NCBI RefSeq assembly: GCF_015354735.1
Contig: NZ_JACEFJ010000011.1
Span: 62,001-126,000 of the forward strand
Reading direction: 5' to 3'
DNA length: 64,000 bases
Source: Pararhodonellum marinum
Lineage (GTDB): Bacteria > Bacteroidota > Bacteroidia > Cytophagales > Cyclobacteriaceae
In this document: piece after piece, positions 27,111 through 36,142 of the stretch
Layout of the letters: each line of letters opens with the position of its first letter
How positions within the stretch are numbered: the stretch's first letter is position 1
Made by a program: the position numbers and the translations under genes
The notes under the pieces: generated by a model
What the model was told of the DNA's origin: nothing
The model's database searches: none
The model's input: the letters and a program-made list of their open reading frames with translations, nothing else

Positions 27111-29228
27111 TTAATCTAATGTTTCAATTTCAAATAATCGTCCTTCATACTTGCTGTCTAATTCGACCTCAAATCCCGATTTTTCCATTTCTTGACCGGT
27201 CAGGCTTTTAATCAATTTTCCATCTAAATTTCTGACCTGATACATTTTTTCAGGTGCAAGGTATTTGACCAAAACCTTTCTGTTGGGATCAGCCGCACCA
27301 TGTCTGAAAACTCCCACGATCCCGCCGCTTTTGGTATCGGTATTGATCCGTTGAAAGCCGTCCCAATGTCCCTCCATCGGCTCGCCAAAACCAAACAGAT
27401 CCTGCCTGAAGCTCATGATGCTGTGCTTCTGTTCCATGGCTTGGAGCCAATCCGCATAGCCTCGGTACTTAATAAGGTCCTCTTGAGACAATTGTCTTGG
27501 ATCGCCAAGCATGATTGGTAAAGCCCCTGCGATGGATTGGATATGCATTTCCCATCCTTTGTCCTGCATCTGTGGATTGCCGATGACAAGGGCTGTGGCG
27601 GGCATGGCAGGCGACCTCCACCAAGCCATGTTCCTGACCCGTAAATCTGTCTTCTCCCCTTTGGTTCCATCATAGTTGGACAGCCAATTCCCTTCCGCAT
27701 GCTTGAGCATGGCAAAATCGATCAGTTGCAAACCTCCCATGGCTTCAAATGTACAGTCGATAAACAAGTCGGGCTTAGCGGCATGAAGCGCATCAAAAAG
27801 CTCCCACATGCGCTCATAATTCACATACAGGGATTCATGGTGATCCTTGTGGTGATCATGGTCTTCTGCATAGCAACCGGATACTTCAGGATTAAACACA
27901 TAGGCACTCGATACCACTGCAAAATCAAGTTTGAGGTATTCCAAACCATGATCCAAGGTCAATTCCAATAAGATATCTTTGATGTAGTCTTTCCAGCCGG
28001 TACTGAAGCATGCCGATCTGATATCGGTATCATCTATTTCTATATGGAGATTGCTGAACTCCCCGTCTTTTCCTCGGACAAACCATTCCGGATGTGCATG
28101 GTAAACCTTGCTGTCCGGAGCTGCACTACCGACACTGATCCATAATCCGGGTTTCATGCCGAGGGATTTGATGTAGTCAAACACGGGTTTGAGGCCATTG
28201 GGGAACTTGGTCTTATCGATGCCCCAATCCCCATAATTGTTTTGCCAGCCATCATCAATGACAAATTCCTTCATCCCGGCAGCCGCTGCGGCATCAGCCA
28301 GTTCCATGATCAGCTTTTCGTTGATATCTTTCTTAAATGGTTCCCAGGTATTGTACACAAAAGTGGGCTTTTCATCCAATTCCGAAAGCCGGATCCTCAT
28401 GTGTTTCCTCACAAAATCCGGTAAAGTCAGGCTGAGGATATCGTTGGGTTCCCGTTGCTTGTTGTAAACCATGGTAAAGACCTGAGGTGTTTCAAAAGTT
28501 TCGCCGGGTTTGATCCATTTCCGAAAGGGAAATCTTGCCTCTTTATGCGTCAGTCCTGCTGAGATTTCCGGGGATTCCCAAAACACAGAAGTTCTTTTCA
28601 AGACACCTGTTGCTTCATTGCCAATAAGTATCCCTGCTTCCCAATCCATGTTGTGGACGATAAGCAATGCATCCTGCATATTGCCTTCATAAGGACCGAT
28701 GGACTTCCGTCTGCCATAATCACTGTACATCCAACTGAATGTGGTAGGCAGATAACCGGTAACAGAAAACCGCTCCACATCCACAGATTCCAAGGCAGCT
28801 TCATTTGGACCAAGATTTTTAACGGTCAGGCTTTTTCTGATGACAGGAAGATTGGGATAGAGCAAAAATTTTACAGCCACCTGAAGTTGGTCATCGTGGC
28901 TTTGAAGCGTGACCATAGCTCCGTTTCCCTCAAAGGAATCCTGTGCAGTTTCAATCCCGATCAGTTTCCATTGACTGTTCCCCGAATAGAGTTCTTCTCC
29001 AAATTCAAATTGGAAGTCAATGTTATTAGTTGTAAAATAGTTGAATTCACCGTCAAGTGGTTGGTAGGCAGTTGTGATAAACTTCCCATCATTCGTTGGT
29101 AGGGAAATGTTTCTTTCGACGACGCCGTTGTTGAGCATCAATTCGCCATCCGTCCATTTGGCATATTGGGCAAATGATTCCACATTGAAAATTAAGGATA
29201 CGGCCAGTATGGACAGCAGTTTTTTCAT
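27111..29228 (-). CDS. Alpha-galactosidase-like glycoside hydrolase, GH36 type
   Basis: 705 residues with a signal peptide (about 1-20, ending SFA), so periplasmic or outer-membrane facing. Beta-sandwich N-domain, then a TIM barrel with FVYNTWEPF, MKEFVIDDGWQNNYGDWGID (near 318-337) and the nucleophile segment LEYLKLDFAVV (Asp near 433), as in GH36. The acid/base region, normally a W-x-SD motif, reads EGNWLSNYDG: the usual Asp is Asn, with an Asp two residues on, so activity or specificity may differ. The start overlaps the upstream isomerase stop (ATGA), indicating tight coupling. Likely releases galactose or a related sugar for the neighbouring catabolic genes. Confidence 0.85.
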   Translation of the reverse strand: MKKLLSILAVSLIFNVESFAQYAKWTDGELMLNNGVVERNISLPTNDGKFITTAYQPLDGEFNYFTTNNIDFQFEFGEELYSGNSQWKLIGIETAQDSFEGNGAMVTLQSHDDQLQVAVKFLLYPNLPVIRKSLTVKNLGPNEAALESVDVERFSVTGYLPTTFSWMYSDYGRRKSIGPYEGNMQDALLIVHNMDWEAGILIGNEATGVLKRTSVFWESPEISAGLTHKEARFPFRKWIKPGETFETPQVFTMVYNKQREPNDILSLTLPDFVRKHMRIRLSELDEKPTFVYNTWEPFKKDINEKLIMELADAAAAAGMKEFVIDDGWQNNYGDWGIDKTKFPNGLKPVFDYIKSLGMKPGLWISVGSAAPDSKVYHAHPEWFVRGKDGEFSNLHIEIDDTDIRSACFSTGWKDYIKDILLELTLDHGLEYLKLDFAVVSSAYVFNPEVSGCYAEDHDHHKDHHESLYVNYERMWELFDALHAAKPDLFIDCTFEAMGGLQLIDFAMLKHAEGNWLSNYDGTKGEKTDLRVRNMAWWRSPAMPATALVIGNPQMQDKGWEMHIQSIAGALPIMLGDPRQLSQEDLIKYRGYADWLQAMEQKHSIMSFRQDLFGFGEPMEGHWDGFQRINTDTKSGGIVGVFRHGAADPNRKVLVKYLAPEKMYQVRNLDGKLIKSLTGQEMEKSGFEVELDSKYEGRLFEIETLD

Positions 29229-30079
29229 TTTTTCAGACTTTTCAAATATTCCATGCTTTGAGGGACTTGCTTGTAATAAGTGGGGCTTTCATCTTCAATG
29301 TAGTAATGCTTCACATTTGCTTTTTTTGCAGCGATCAGAATCGCCGGAATATCCAATTGGCCAGTTCCCAATGCCACATCATTTTTCACAGGAGTGCCAC
29401 CTGATAGGTTTCCGTCCACTCCTTTTTTCAGGTCTTTCAAATGCATCAACTTGAATCGATCTCCATATTTTTCCAAATAGTAGACCGGATCGGCTCCAGG
29501 GAAGAATGTCCACAAAATGTCCATTTCGAAGCTTACATAGTTGGGGTCGGTTTTTTGGATCATGAGGTCAAAAAGGGTCCCGACTTCATGAGGGTGAAAT
29601 TCATAACCGTGGTTATGGTAGCAGAAAACAAGATCAAACTTGTCTTTCAGGATTTTCCCAGCCATATTGAAATCAGCTATTGCCTTTTCAGCCGCAGCCA
29701 AGTCAAAAGGAGTATCATGGGGAATCCAGGCCACACGGACATATTTTGCTCCTAATATATTGGCATCTTTTCCAACCTGATCAGTTTTGTTCATCAAATC
29801 TTGGTAGCTCACACCAAAGGACGAACAATACATCCCTCTTTCATCCAACATAGCCCGTAGTTCAGCAGCTGATTTGCCAAAAAGATTGGAAAATTCCATG
29901 TCTTTGATGCCCATGGCCTGAAGGGTATCCAACGTCGCCGCTACATCCTGCTGGAAGCTGTTGCGATAGGTATAGGATACCATTCCGGGAGTGTCGGGAA
30001 ACAGTAGGGTTTGTGCCGCTGTGTTTCCAAAGAATAAGAGAAATGCCAAAACAGAAAAGGTTAATTGCTTGATCATCAT
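29225..30079 (-). CDS. Exported sugar-phosphate isomerase/epimerase-type TIM barrel
   Basis: 284 residues, signal peptide (about 1-23, TAAQ). The rest is an AP-endonuclease-2-like (xylose-isomerase-like) TIM barrel: GIKDMEFSNLFG, FCYHNHGYEF with metal-binding histidine and glutamate, VSFEMDILW and FKLMHLKDLKKGVDG (His/Lys/Asp). Such exported members accompany periplasmic oxidation and isomerisation of sugars in Bacteroidota. It overlaps GH36 by 4 bp and is 1 bp from the next TIM-barrel gene. Confidence 0.88.
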   Translation of the reverse strand: MMIKQLTFSVLAFLLFFGNTAAQTLLFPDTPGMVSYTYRNSFQQDVAATLDTLQAMGIKDMEFSNLFGKSAAELRAMLDERGMYCSSFGVSYQDLMNKTDQVGKDANILGAKYVRVAWIPHDTPFDLAAAEKAIADFNMAGKILKDKFDLVFCYHNHGYEFHPHEVGTLFDLMIQKTDPNYVSFEMDILWTFFPGADPVYYLEKYGDRFKLMHLKDLKKGVDGNLSGGTPVKNDVALGTGQLDIPAILIAAKKANVKHYYIEDESPTYYKQVPQSMEYLKSLKK

Positions 30080-30080
30080 G

Positions 30081-30923
30081 TTATTTATTTTCTTTAAAAG
30101 AGACCGGATCAGATACCTTGGAATACCTCTTTTTCATTAGATTCATCATCCACACATTGATGTCCCATTGGTCCGCCAAAGGGTCGCCGGTCAGAGGATG
30201 TAGCACCATATAGGGTGGCGCTCCAAATTCCGGGGTTACGGTAAAGAATTTTTGATTTTTGTTTGATTCGATCACTTGATCCCACCAATTCAAATGATGG
30301 TTTAAAGCAGGTTCCCAAACTGAAACCCTTGGGTCAGGAACCTGAGGGCCTTCACTATAGCCCACCCTGGCATGGAGATGTGCTGCGGCACGGATCGCTT
30401 GCTCCACCGCATCTTTTTGATCTTTCAAAAAAGACTCCGCCGTCACACACCAATGGGAAAAATCCAAGGTGATTTTAAGGTCAGGAAGCTGTGCAAGGTA
30501 TGCTTTGGTGATATGTGCTGCAAAACTCCATTTACCCCGATGGGTTTCATGGACAATCGGAATCCCGGTTTCCTTTTCAATACCTTTTGCCAAATCGAAC
30601 AGCGCTCGATTTTGATCAAAGGAATAATAATCCTTTCCTGTTTGGGAATTGATAAAGAGGGGTTGGGTTTTTGCCAGATTGCAAAGCCTGAGTTCAAAAT
30701 TGCGGCGGTGCAAATCAAAATCCCTGTCCACGGTTTCCCAATGTTGGGCAATGAGTTTTAGTCCAAATGAATCTATCAATTCAGCTTTTGCATCCCTTTC
30801 CTTTTCCTCCAAAGGAAAGCTCATTTCCACCCCGTCATATCCTGCATCTTTTACCTGATGCAGAAATTGCTCAAAAGGCATGGATTCCGAACCCCAAAGA
30901 GGGCAAAAGAACAGCAGCTTCAT
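30081..30923 (-). CDS. Sugar-phosphate isomerase/epimerase-type TIM barrel
   Basis: 280 residues, no signal peptide, so cytosolic. KDAGYDGVEMSFPLEEKERD and IPIVHETHRGKWSF (Glu and His metal ligands), then LKITLDFSHWCVTAESFL and AHLHARVGYSEGPQVPDP are the strand ends of a xylose-isomerase-like barrel. Co-transcribed with an exported barrel (1-bp gap) and, upstream, the sugar porter (25-bp gap), so it may act on the imported product. Confidence 0.88.
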   Translation of the reverse strand: MKLLFFCPLWGSESMPFEQFLHQVKDAGYDGVEMSFPLEEKERDAKAELIDSFGLKLIAQHWETVDRDFDLHRRNFELRLCNLAKTQPLFINSQTGKDYYSFDQNRALFDLAKGIEKETGIPIVHETHRGKWSFAAHITKAYLAQLPDLKITLDFSHWCVTAESFLKDQKDAVEQAIRAAAHLHARVGYSEGPQVPDPRVSVWEPALNHHLNWWDQVIESNKNQKFFTVTPEFGAPPYMVLHPLTGDPLADQWDINVWMMNLMKKRYSKVSDPVSFKENK

Positions 30924-30948
30924 ATAAGAAAGGGGTTGAAAAATTTTA

Positions 30949-32334
30949 TCATATGTACTTTTTGATTAACTGGGTCTCAATTTCCTCAAGGGACTTTCCT
31001 TTGGTTTCAGGGATATTCTTTTTTACAAAAAGAAAATAGACAAAGCAGATTCCGGCATGGATGGCAAAAGTGCCAAAGAGCCCAAATTCTGCCTTTAAAA
31101 CCGGAAATGATGCCGTGGTAAAGAAGTTTGCAATCCAAAGGCACAAGGTGGCCAATGCCATGGAATTGCTCCGGATGCGATTGGGGAAAATTTCTGAAAG
31201 GATCACCCAGGTCACCGGACCAAGGGTAGCGGCATAGATGCCAATAAATCCCAATACAAAAACCAATATCAATAGGCCTGATGCTTCAGCGTAAAAGCAG
31301 CATGCCAAAGCCAAAGCATCGAAACACAACAAGATCGAACCGTAGAGCAACAGTTTTCTTCTTCCGATTTTATCTATAAAATAGATGGCAAAAAAAGTAA
31401 ATACAAAATTGACCAATCCGATGATCACTGATTGGAGAAAAGCGGCCTCAGTCGCGACACCTGCCTGTTGAAAAATCACCGGGGCATAGGAAAAGATCGA
31501 ATTTTGTCCTCCTGCCTGAGAGAAGATGGCCACCATCGCTCCTATAAAGACAATGTGCCTGACGTCCATTTTGAATAGGTCCTTGAGGCTTTCTTTGACT
31601 TCGGTCAAAAAGCTGTTTTGGATATTTTGGGTCTCTGATTCGCCGTATTCATTCCCCCCGATTTTTGAAAGCACTTGTTTTGCCGCAGACCTGTTTCCCT
31701 TCTTGACCAACCACCTTGGACTTTCGGGGATGAAAAAAAGTCCAACAAAAAACAGCATGGCCGGCACGGTCTGAGAGGAAAACATCCAGCGCCAATTGTT
31801 GATTCCGGTATTGAGCAAAAGGTAGTTGGATAAGTAAGCCAACAATAATCCGGAGACGATGGCCAATTGATAAAAAGAAACCAAGCGGCCTCTCATCGGT
31901 GCGGGTGCCACTTCTGCGATATACATCGGACAGACCAATGCCGCTATCCCAACTGCAACGCCACTTGCCAGCCTTGCCAGGATAAACCAAGTGAAATCCC
32001 CCGCCCAACCTGTTGCCACGCCGGTGACGGCAAACAGAAAGGCACAAAATAAGAGTACTTTTTTCCTGCCAATGGCTGCACTGAGTTTTCCTGCTACCAA
32101 AGCACCAATGGCCGCGCCCAGATTGATGCAACCCACTGCCCATCCGGTGGAAGCTTCGTTCAGCCCAAAGTATTCCGTAAAAAAAGGCACCGTACCTGAA
32201 ATGATGACCAGGTCAAAACCAAATAGGATTCCGCCCAAAGCCACTACAGCACTGATGAGGTAGACAAATTTCCGGTTGTAATTGATATCAATATCTGCGG
32301 TTATTTCATTGGAATGGGTGAGGATGATTGCCAT
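30949..32334 (-). CDS. Sugar porter, major facilitator superfamily
   Basis: 461 residues, twelve predicted membrane helices. Family signatures are plain: FGFDLVIISGTVPF in helix 1, the AIGRKK loop between helices 2 and 3, PESPRWLVKKG after helix 6, DKIGRRKLL between helices 8 and 9, and PETKGKSLEEIE at the C-terminus, as in XylE-type proton/sugar symporters. Inner membrane. Sits between the PhyH and isomerase genes, supplying the cytosolic enzymes with sugar. Confidence 0.95.
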   Translation of the reverse strand: MAIILTHSNEITADIDINYNRKFVYLISAVVALGGILFGFDLVIISGTVPFFTEYFGLNEASTGWAVGCINLGAAIGALVAGKLSAAIGRKKVLLFCAFLFAVTGVATGWAGDFTWFILARLASGVAVGIAALVCPMYIAEVAPAPMRGRLVSFYQLAIVSGLLLAYLSNYLLLNTGINNWRWMFSSQTVPAMLFFVGLFFIPESPRWLVKKGNRSAAKQVLSKIGGNEYGESETQNIQNSFLTEVKESLKDLFKMDVRHIVFIGAMVAIFSQAGGQNSIFSYAPVIFQQAGVATEAAFLQSVIIGLVNFVFTFFAIYFIDKIGRRKLLLYGSILLCFDALALACCFYAEASGLLILVFVLGFIGIYAATLGPVTWVILSEIFPNRIRSNSMALATLCLWIANFFTTASFPVLKAEFGLFGTFAIHAGICFVYFLFVKKNIPETKGKSLEEIETQLIKKYI

Positions 32335-32435
32335 TTATTGATTTTGGTTTCTGGAAATCCTAGTCTAAAAAGTTTATTTTCAGACATTTCCATTTGGGTT
32401 TAATGTAATTGGTATTGCAATTGATGAAAATAATG

Positions 32436-33293
32436 CTAGGATGACTTCACATTTTTCTCCCAACCTGTTTCTTTCAATGCAGGATCATTTTCCTTCCTTA
32501 AAAAGTCAGCTTCTGAAAGTGAATCTGCGTCCCAGGCCAAAATGGCTTCATCGGGTACAATATCTACAGGAGTCTTCCAGGATGTTGACGTTTCGTTATA
32601 GGCCAGGTTGGATTGGGAACTGTAACAGGAAATAATGGACCAACGTGGGTGCTCTGAGAGGTTGGCTTCTGATCTGTGAAGCAGGTTGCTGTGAAAGAAT
32701 AAAGCATCTCCCGGTTGGATTTCACAATACACCAACTCCATGGTCTTGAGCGAGTTTTCTACCATCACCAGGTCTGCACCGACTTGTTCACCGGAAAATC
32801 CATGGTTGACCCTCCCAATTTTGTGGGAGCCTTTGATGACTTGTAGGCATCCGTTTTCCTTGTTTGCTTCTGTCAATGCCACCATCACACTCATCATCTG
32901 GTCAGGAAACATAAACTGGTTTTTGTACCAATAACCATAATCCTGATGCCATTCCCATGCACCTCCTACTTTAGGTTCTTTCTGCATCAGTTTGGAGTGA
33001 AAATGACAAACAGGAGCATCGCTGTCGAGCAGTTGGGCAACCGAATGCACCATTTTTTTACTCCGGGTCAAGTACCCGAAGACATCATTGCCAGGTTTAA
33101 ACCACAATGACAGCTTGCTTTTCTTGCCAGAAAGGTCGTTCACCTCTAGCGCATTTTTTCGCATGGCATCGTCCTGAATCGCAGATTGGTACATTTTGTT
33201 CACTTCATCTTTGGAGCAAAATCCTTTAATCAGGACATAGCCATCTCGATTGAAATCAGATACTTGAGCCGGAGTTAGGTTTGAATAGGTCAT
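32436..33293 (-). CDS. Phytanoyl-CoA dioxygenase (PhyH) family protein
   Basis: 285 residues, a non-haem Fe(II)/2-oxoglutarate oxygenase. The iron triad is visible: WHQDYG (His116, Asp118) and LLHRSE (His206), with HPRWSI after it holding the 2-oxoglutarate-binding arginine. Cytosolic, no signal peptide. Probably the first gene of the operon running to 25148. Its upstream region holds the decayed AraC copy and the conserved promoter element. Substrate unknown; the context suggests a sugar or glycoside-derived molecule. Confidence 0.88.
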   Translation of the reverse strand: MTYSNLTPAQVSDFNRDGYVLIKGFCSKDEVNKMYQSAIQDDAMRKNALEVNDLSGKKSKLSLWFKPGNDVFGYLTRSKKMVHSVAQLLDSDAPVCHFHSKLMQKEPKVGGAWEWHQDYGYWYKNQFMFPDQMMSVMVALTEANKENGCLQVIKGSHKIGRVNHGFSGEQVGADLVMVENSLKTMELVYCEIQPGDALFFHSNLLHRSEANLSEHPRWSIISCYSSQSNLAYNETSTSWKTPVDIVPDEAILAWDADSLSEADFLRKENDPALKETGWEKNVKSS

Positions 33294-33338
33294 TGTTATC
33301 GAATTTAATGGTGAAAATTACTGCGCATATCGTTGGAA

Positions 33339-33422
33339 GACTACATTGTTTTTGATTTAAAATGGTACTATTTATTCAATATTTCCATAATTTTAATAGG
33401 ACCTTATCAGAATTCTTGGGAA
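33339..33422. promoter_or_regulatory. Copy of the AraC promoter region, with 24 conserved bases
   Basis: From GACTACATT (33339) through 33359-33382 and on to about 33410 this sequence matches 36058-36142, the promoter of the intact AraC gene. The 24 bases at 33359-33382 (beginning AAAATGGTACTATTTATTCA) are identical in both, with equal 20-nt spacing from GACTACATT. It lies 46-130 bp ahead of the PhyH start, on the opposite strand orientation. Candidate regulator binding site. Confidence 0.6.
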
Positions 33423-33535
33423 TTGAATGCAGTTCAGGAAAATCTACCGCTTGAATCTGCAGCATCATTTTGTAAATAAATCTATTGGAAATCAATTCAT
33501 TCCAACATCAAAGCTCTTCCACCAGAAATAAGTGA
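33423..33535 (+). pseudogene. Truncated second copy of the AraC regulator gene (5' end only)
   Basis: Starting at TTG 33423 the frame reads LNAVQENLPLESAASFCK and a stop, against MKAVLEHLPPEPEESFVV at the start of the intact AraC gene (36143, also TTG). Nucleotide resemblance continues to about 33535, where it is replaced by a dispersed repeat (GACTTCCGACTTCGGACTTC at 33568). Only the promoter and about 35 codons remain, with stops. It diverges from the PhyH operon exactly as the intact gene diverges from the Gfo operon. Confidence 0.62.
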
Positions 33536-33640
33536 TCATGGCGGGCCTGCCCGACAAAATGTGGGTGACTTCCGACTTCGGACTTCCAACCCTTTTGAAG
33601 ATGAATATTGGGTTACTGGCAAAGAATCGGATAACCATAT

Positions 33641-34840
33641 TTATTTTTTTGATGGTATGACTTTTTGTGAGAGTTCACCTGTATTTTTATGCTTTAGGAT
33701 AAATTTCATATCTCCATTGGGTAGTTTTTCCTCCTTGATCAGAAAGTGGGCATCGTCGTATGATACTTCTGATTTGTGGGTTTTGGTCTGTTCTTCTCCT
33801 CTCCAATCTTGGATTAGTACAGGTTCCCAAAGTCTAGTCACAGCTGATTTATAAGCTGCATCTAAGATCGCATTGACGATGTATCCATCATAAAAAGTTT
33901 CCAATGGTTCGCGGTTTTCTTCTATGGCAGAAAACATATCCGTAAACATATTCGGATACCCTAATTCGTGTGCCTCATCGCCTACTGGAAACAACCAACC
34001 TTTGTTTACCTCAGCCTTTTCAGCCACATAATCATCCCCTACACCAGTGGTAAAAGTTTCAAATCCCGTCCGGAGAAAATTATTGATCCAAATGGTACCT
34101 TCAGTCCCCATGACTTCATCCCTCAAATCCATCCCACCCCTAAAGCACCAGCTTACCTCAAATTGACTGATGGCTCCATTGGCATATTTAACCAACCCTA
34201 TGGCGTGGTCTTCAGCCTCAATAGGATGTACCTGTGTATCTGCCCAACACATCACTTCTATGGGTCTTACATTTTTTCCGATGTAATTTCTTCCGATTTC
34301 GATACAATGACAGGCAAGATCGATCATTGCCCCTCCTCCCGATTTTTCCTTGTCCCAAAACCAATCACTGTGTGGCCCGGGGTGGGCTTCTCGGGATTTT
34401 GTCCAGAGCACTCTGCCTAATCCACCTGAATTAACCGTTTGAAGTGATTTCAAAAACTTCGGCGTATAACATAAGTCTTCCAAGTATCCAGCAAATATCC
34501 CTGCATCCTCCACCATTTGGAGCATTCTCTTAGCTTCAGCCGCTGTTCTTCCCAGCGGCTTTGTGCATAAAACATGTTTTTTGGCTGAAGCACAAGCTTG
34601 TACAGCTTCTTCATGTAAATGGTTGGGCAACGATATGATTACCACCTCAATATCTGGATTGGAAATGGCCTCCTCCATGTTGTCGGTATAATGCTGAATA
34701 CCAAAATCCGTAGCAAATCTCGCTGCATTATCTTTGTTTCTCGAATACACCATTGTGACACGGTCTATCCTCCTTTGCGCGTGAAGAGAGGTAGCATAAA
34801 AACGGGCTATAAAGCCTGATCCTAACATTAAAATATTCAT
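33641..34840 (-). CDS. Gfo/Idh/MocA-family oxidoreductase
   Basis: 399 residues from the ATG at 34840; the longer frame to 34909 would overlap the upstream gene and lacks family sequence. MNILMLGSGFIARFYATSLH is the Rossmann start; EVVIISLPNHLHEE and HVLCTKPLGRT give the EKP-like motif (here TKP), and DLACHCIEIGRNYIG holds the catalytic-histidine region of the C-terminal domain. No export signal, so cytosolic NAD(P)-dependent sugar or cyclitol oxidation is likely. 23 bp after the Tat-exported TIM-barrel gene, forming a two-gene unit divergent from AraC. Confidence 0.9.
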   Translation of the reverse strand: MNILMLGSGFIARFYATSLHAQRRIDRVTMVYSRNKDNAARFATDFGIQHYTDNMEEAISNPDIEVVIISLPNHLHEEAVQACASAKKHVLCTKPLGRTAAEAKRMLQMVEDAGIFAGYLEDLCYTPKFLKSLQTVNSGGLGRVLWTKSREAHPGPHSDWFWDKEKSGGGAMIDLACHCIEIGRNYIGKNVRPIEVMCWADTQVHPIEAEDHAIGLVKYANGAISQFEVSWCFRGGMDLRDEVMGTEGTIWINNFLRTGFETFTTGVGDDYVAEKAEVNKGWLFPVGDEAHELGYPNMFTDMFSAIEENREPLETFYDGYIVNAILDAAYKSAVTRLWEPVLIQDWRGEEQTKTHKSEVSYDDAHFLIKEEKLPNGDMKFILKHKNTGELSQKVIPSKK

Positions 34841-34863
34841 AGTCTTGCGTTTTTTTTTGTGAA

Positions 34864-35796
34864 TCACCAGCCAAAAGTTTTTTTGACGAATTTCCTGCTT
34901 AGCTTCCAACTTTCTTTAAGGGGAATAGTGGGACTAAAATCATTTGGAAAAGCCAGTTCAATGGCAGCTTGACCCTCAAATCCCTGCGCTCGTAAAGCAT
35001 TGGCAATGCCTTCAAAGTCAGTATTTCCTTGTCCCAAGTATTCTGTCCACTCACCATGGTCATATTGATCACGAAGATGTACATATACTATCTGTTTTCC
35101 GTAGGTTTTGATAAATGTTACTGGATCGACGCCACCTCTGATCAGCCAATTGATGTCAGGTCCCAATTTAAGGTCAGGGATTCTAGCCAAGGTGCCTTTC
35201 AGATCATGTAAGTCATTTTCGATTTCATAAGTATGGTTGTGGAGATTTGCCACTATCCCATGATCTTCACAGATGCTCATCAGGACTTTCAGCGTTTTTG
35301 CCTGTGCATCCAACTCAGCTTCCGATTTTTTTTGATCGGCTTTTCCTACTGATACTCCGAAGGTTTTGCCTCCAACTTCAGCCAATCGGGGAATAACTAA
35401 GGCCAAATCATCTGCGATTTTTTGGTGTTGGCCAGCATCCCACAGGTTCATCCCCACACCATATGAAGACCCCGATACAGCAATATTGTATTTGTTTTTA
35501 TAGTCTTTGAGCTTTGACACAGCATCTTCATGCCTTAGGATAGACTCCATCAATTCAACTCCATCCAAGCCAGCATAACTCATATCAGCGAATACAGTCT
35601 CCAAATCAGGGTAAGCATCCCAGTTTGGCGGAAACTTGCTTGCGTACACCCAAAGGTGACCGTAAATTGGGATTTTTGGTTTCAAATCCATACTGCTCGC
35701 TGAGTTTACCATCTGAGGCAAAAAAATCAATCCTGCTGATGTAAGTGCAGACTTGTGTAGAAAGGATCTTCGGGATTGGGAGGGTGATTTTTTCAT
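34864..35796 (-). CDS. Tat-exported sugar-phosphate isomerase/epimerase-type TIM barrel
   Basis: 310 residues. Twin-arginine leader RRSFLHK at 9-15 with a hydrophobic stretch ending near 33 predicts folded export to the periplasm. The barrel shows YAGLDGVELMESIL, VANLHNHTYEIEND (His, Glu), LKLGPDINWLIRGGVDP and IVYVHLRDQYDHGEW, the metal-binding strand ends of the xylose-isomerase-like family. First gene of the unit with Gfo/Idh/MocA and divergent from the AraC gene. Confidence 0.9.
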   Translation of the reverse strand: MKKSPSQSRRSFLHKSALTSAGLIFLPQMVNSASSMDLKPKIPIYGHLWVYASKFPPNWDAYPDLETVFADMSYAGLDGVELMESILRHEDAVSKLKDYKNKYNIAVSGSSYGVGMNLWDAGQHQKIADDLALVIPRLAEVGGKTFGVSVGKADQKKSEAELDAQAKTLKVLMSICEDHGIVANLHNHTYEIENDLHDLKGTLARIPDLKLGPDINWLIRGGVDPVTFIKTYGKQIVYVHLRDQYDHGEWTEYLGQGNTDFEGIANALRAQGFEGQAAIELAFPNDFSPTIPLKESWKLSRKFVKKTFGW

Positions 35797-36142
35797 TCGG
35801 TTCTTGGGCTATTGTAGGTATTAAAGCAATCAATAAGCAACTAAATATGATCCTTTCATCCAGTTAGGTATCGCAATCCACTATCGCAACCTAAAATTTA
35901 TATTTCAAAAAAGCTTTTCAACCTTTTGGAGAATTTGAATTCACCTTTTCCACCATAGCAAATTTTAAGGTTATGAGATTTATTTAGAAGGAGATTCATC
36001 ACTTTAGACCATGAATGTAAACCTTAATTTATAAAATTAGCTAACCTGATTTGTCATGACTACATTATTTCTGTTTCAAAATGGTACTATTTATTCAATA
36101 TATCTTTAATTTTGGCAAGATCCTTATCAAAATACATATCCA
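35797..36142. promoter_or_regulatory. Divergent promoter region between the TIM-barrel/Gfo operon and AraC
   Basis: 346 bp without coding. The part proximal to AraC (36058-36142) is the region duplicated at 33339-33422, with the 24 identical bases at 36078-36101 ending 41 bp before the AraC start. The rest is AT-rich and shows no further repeat I could find. Likely holds both promoters and the regulator's site. Confidence 0.6.
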
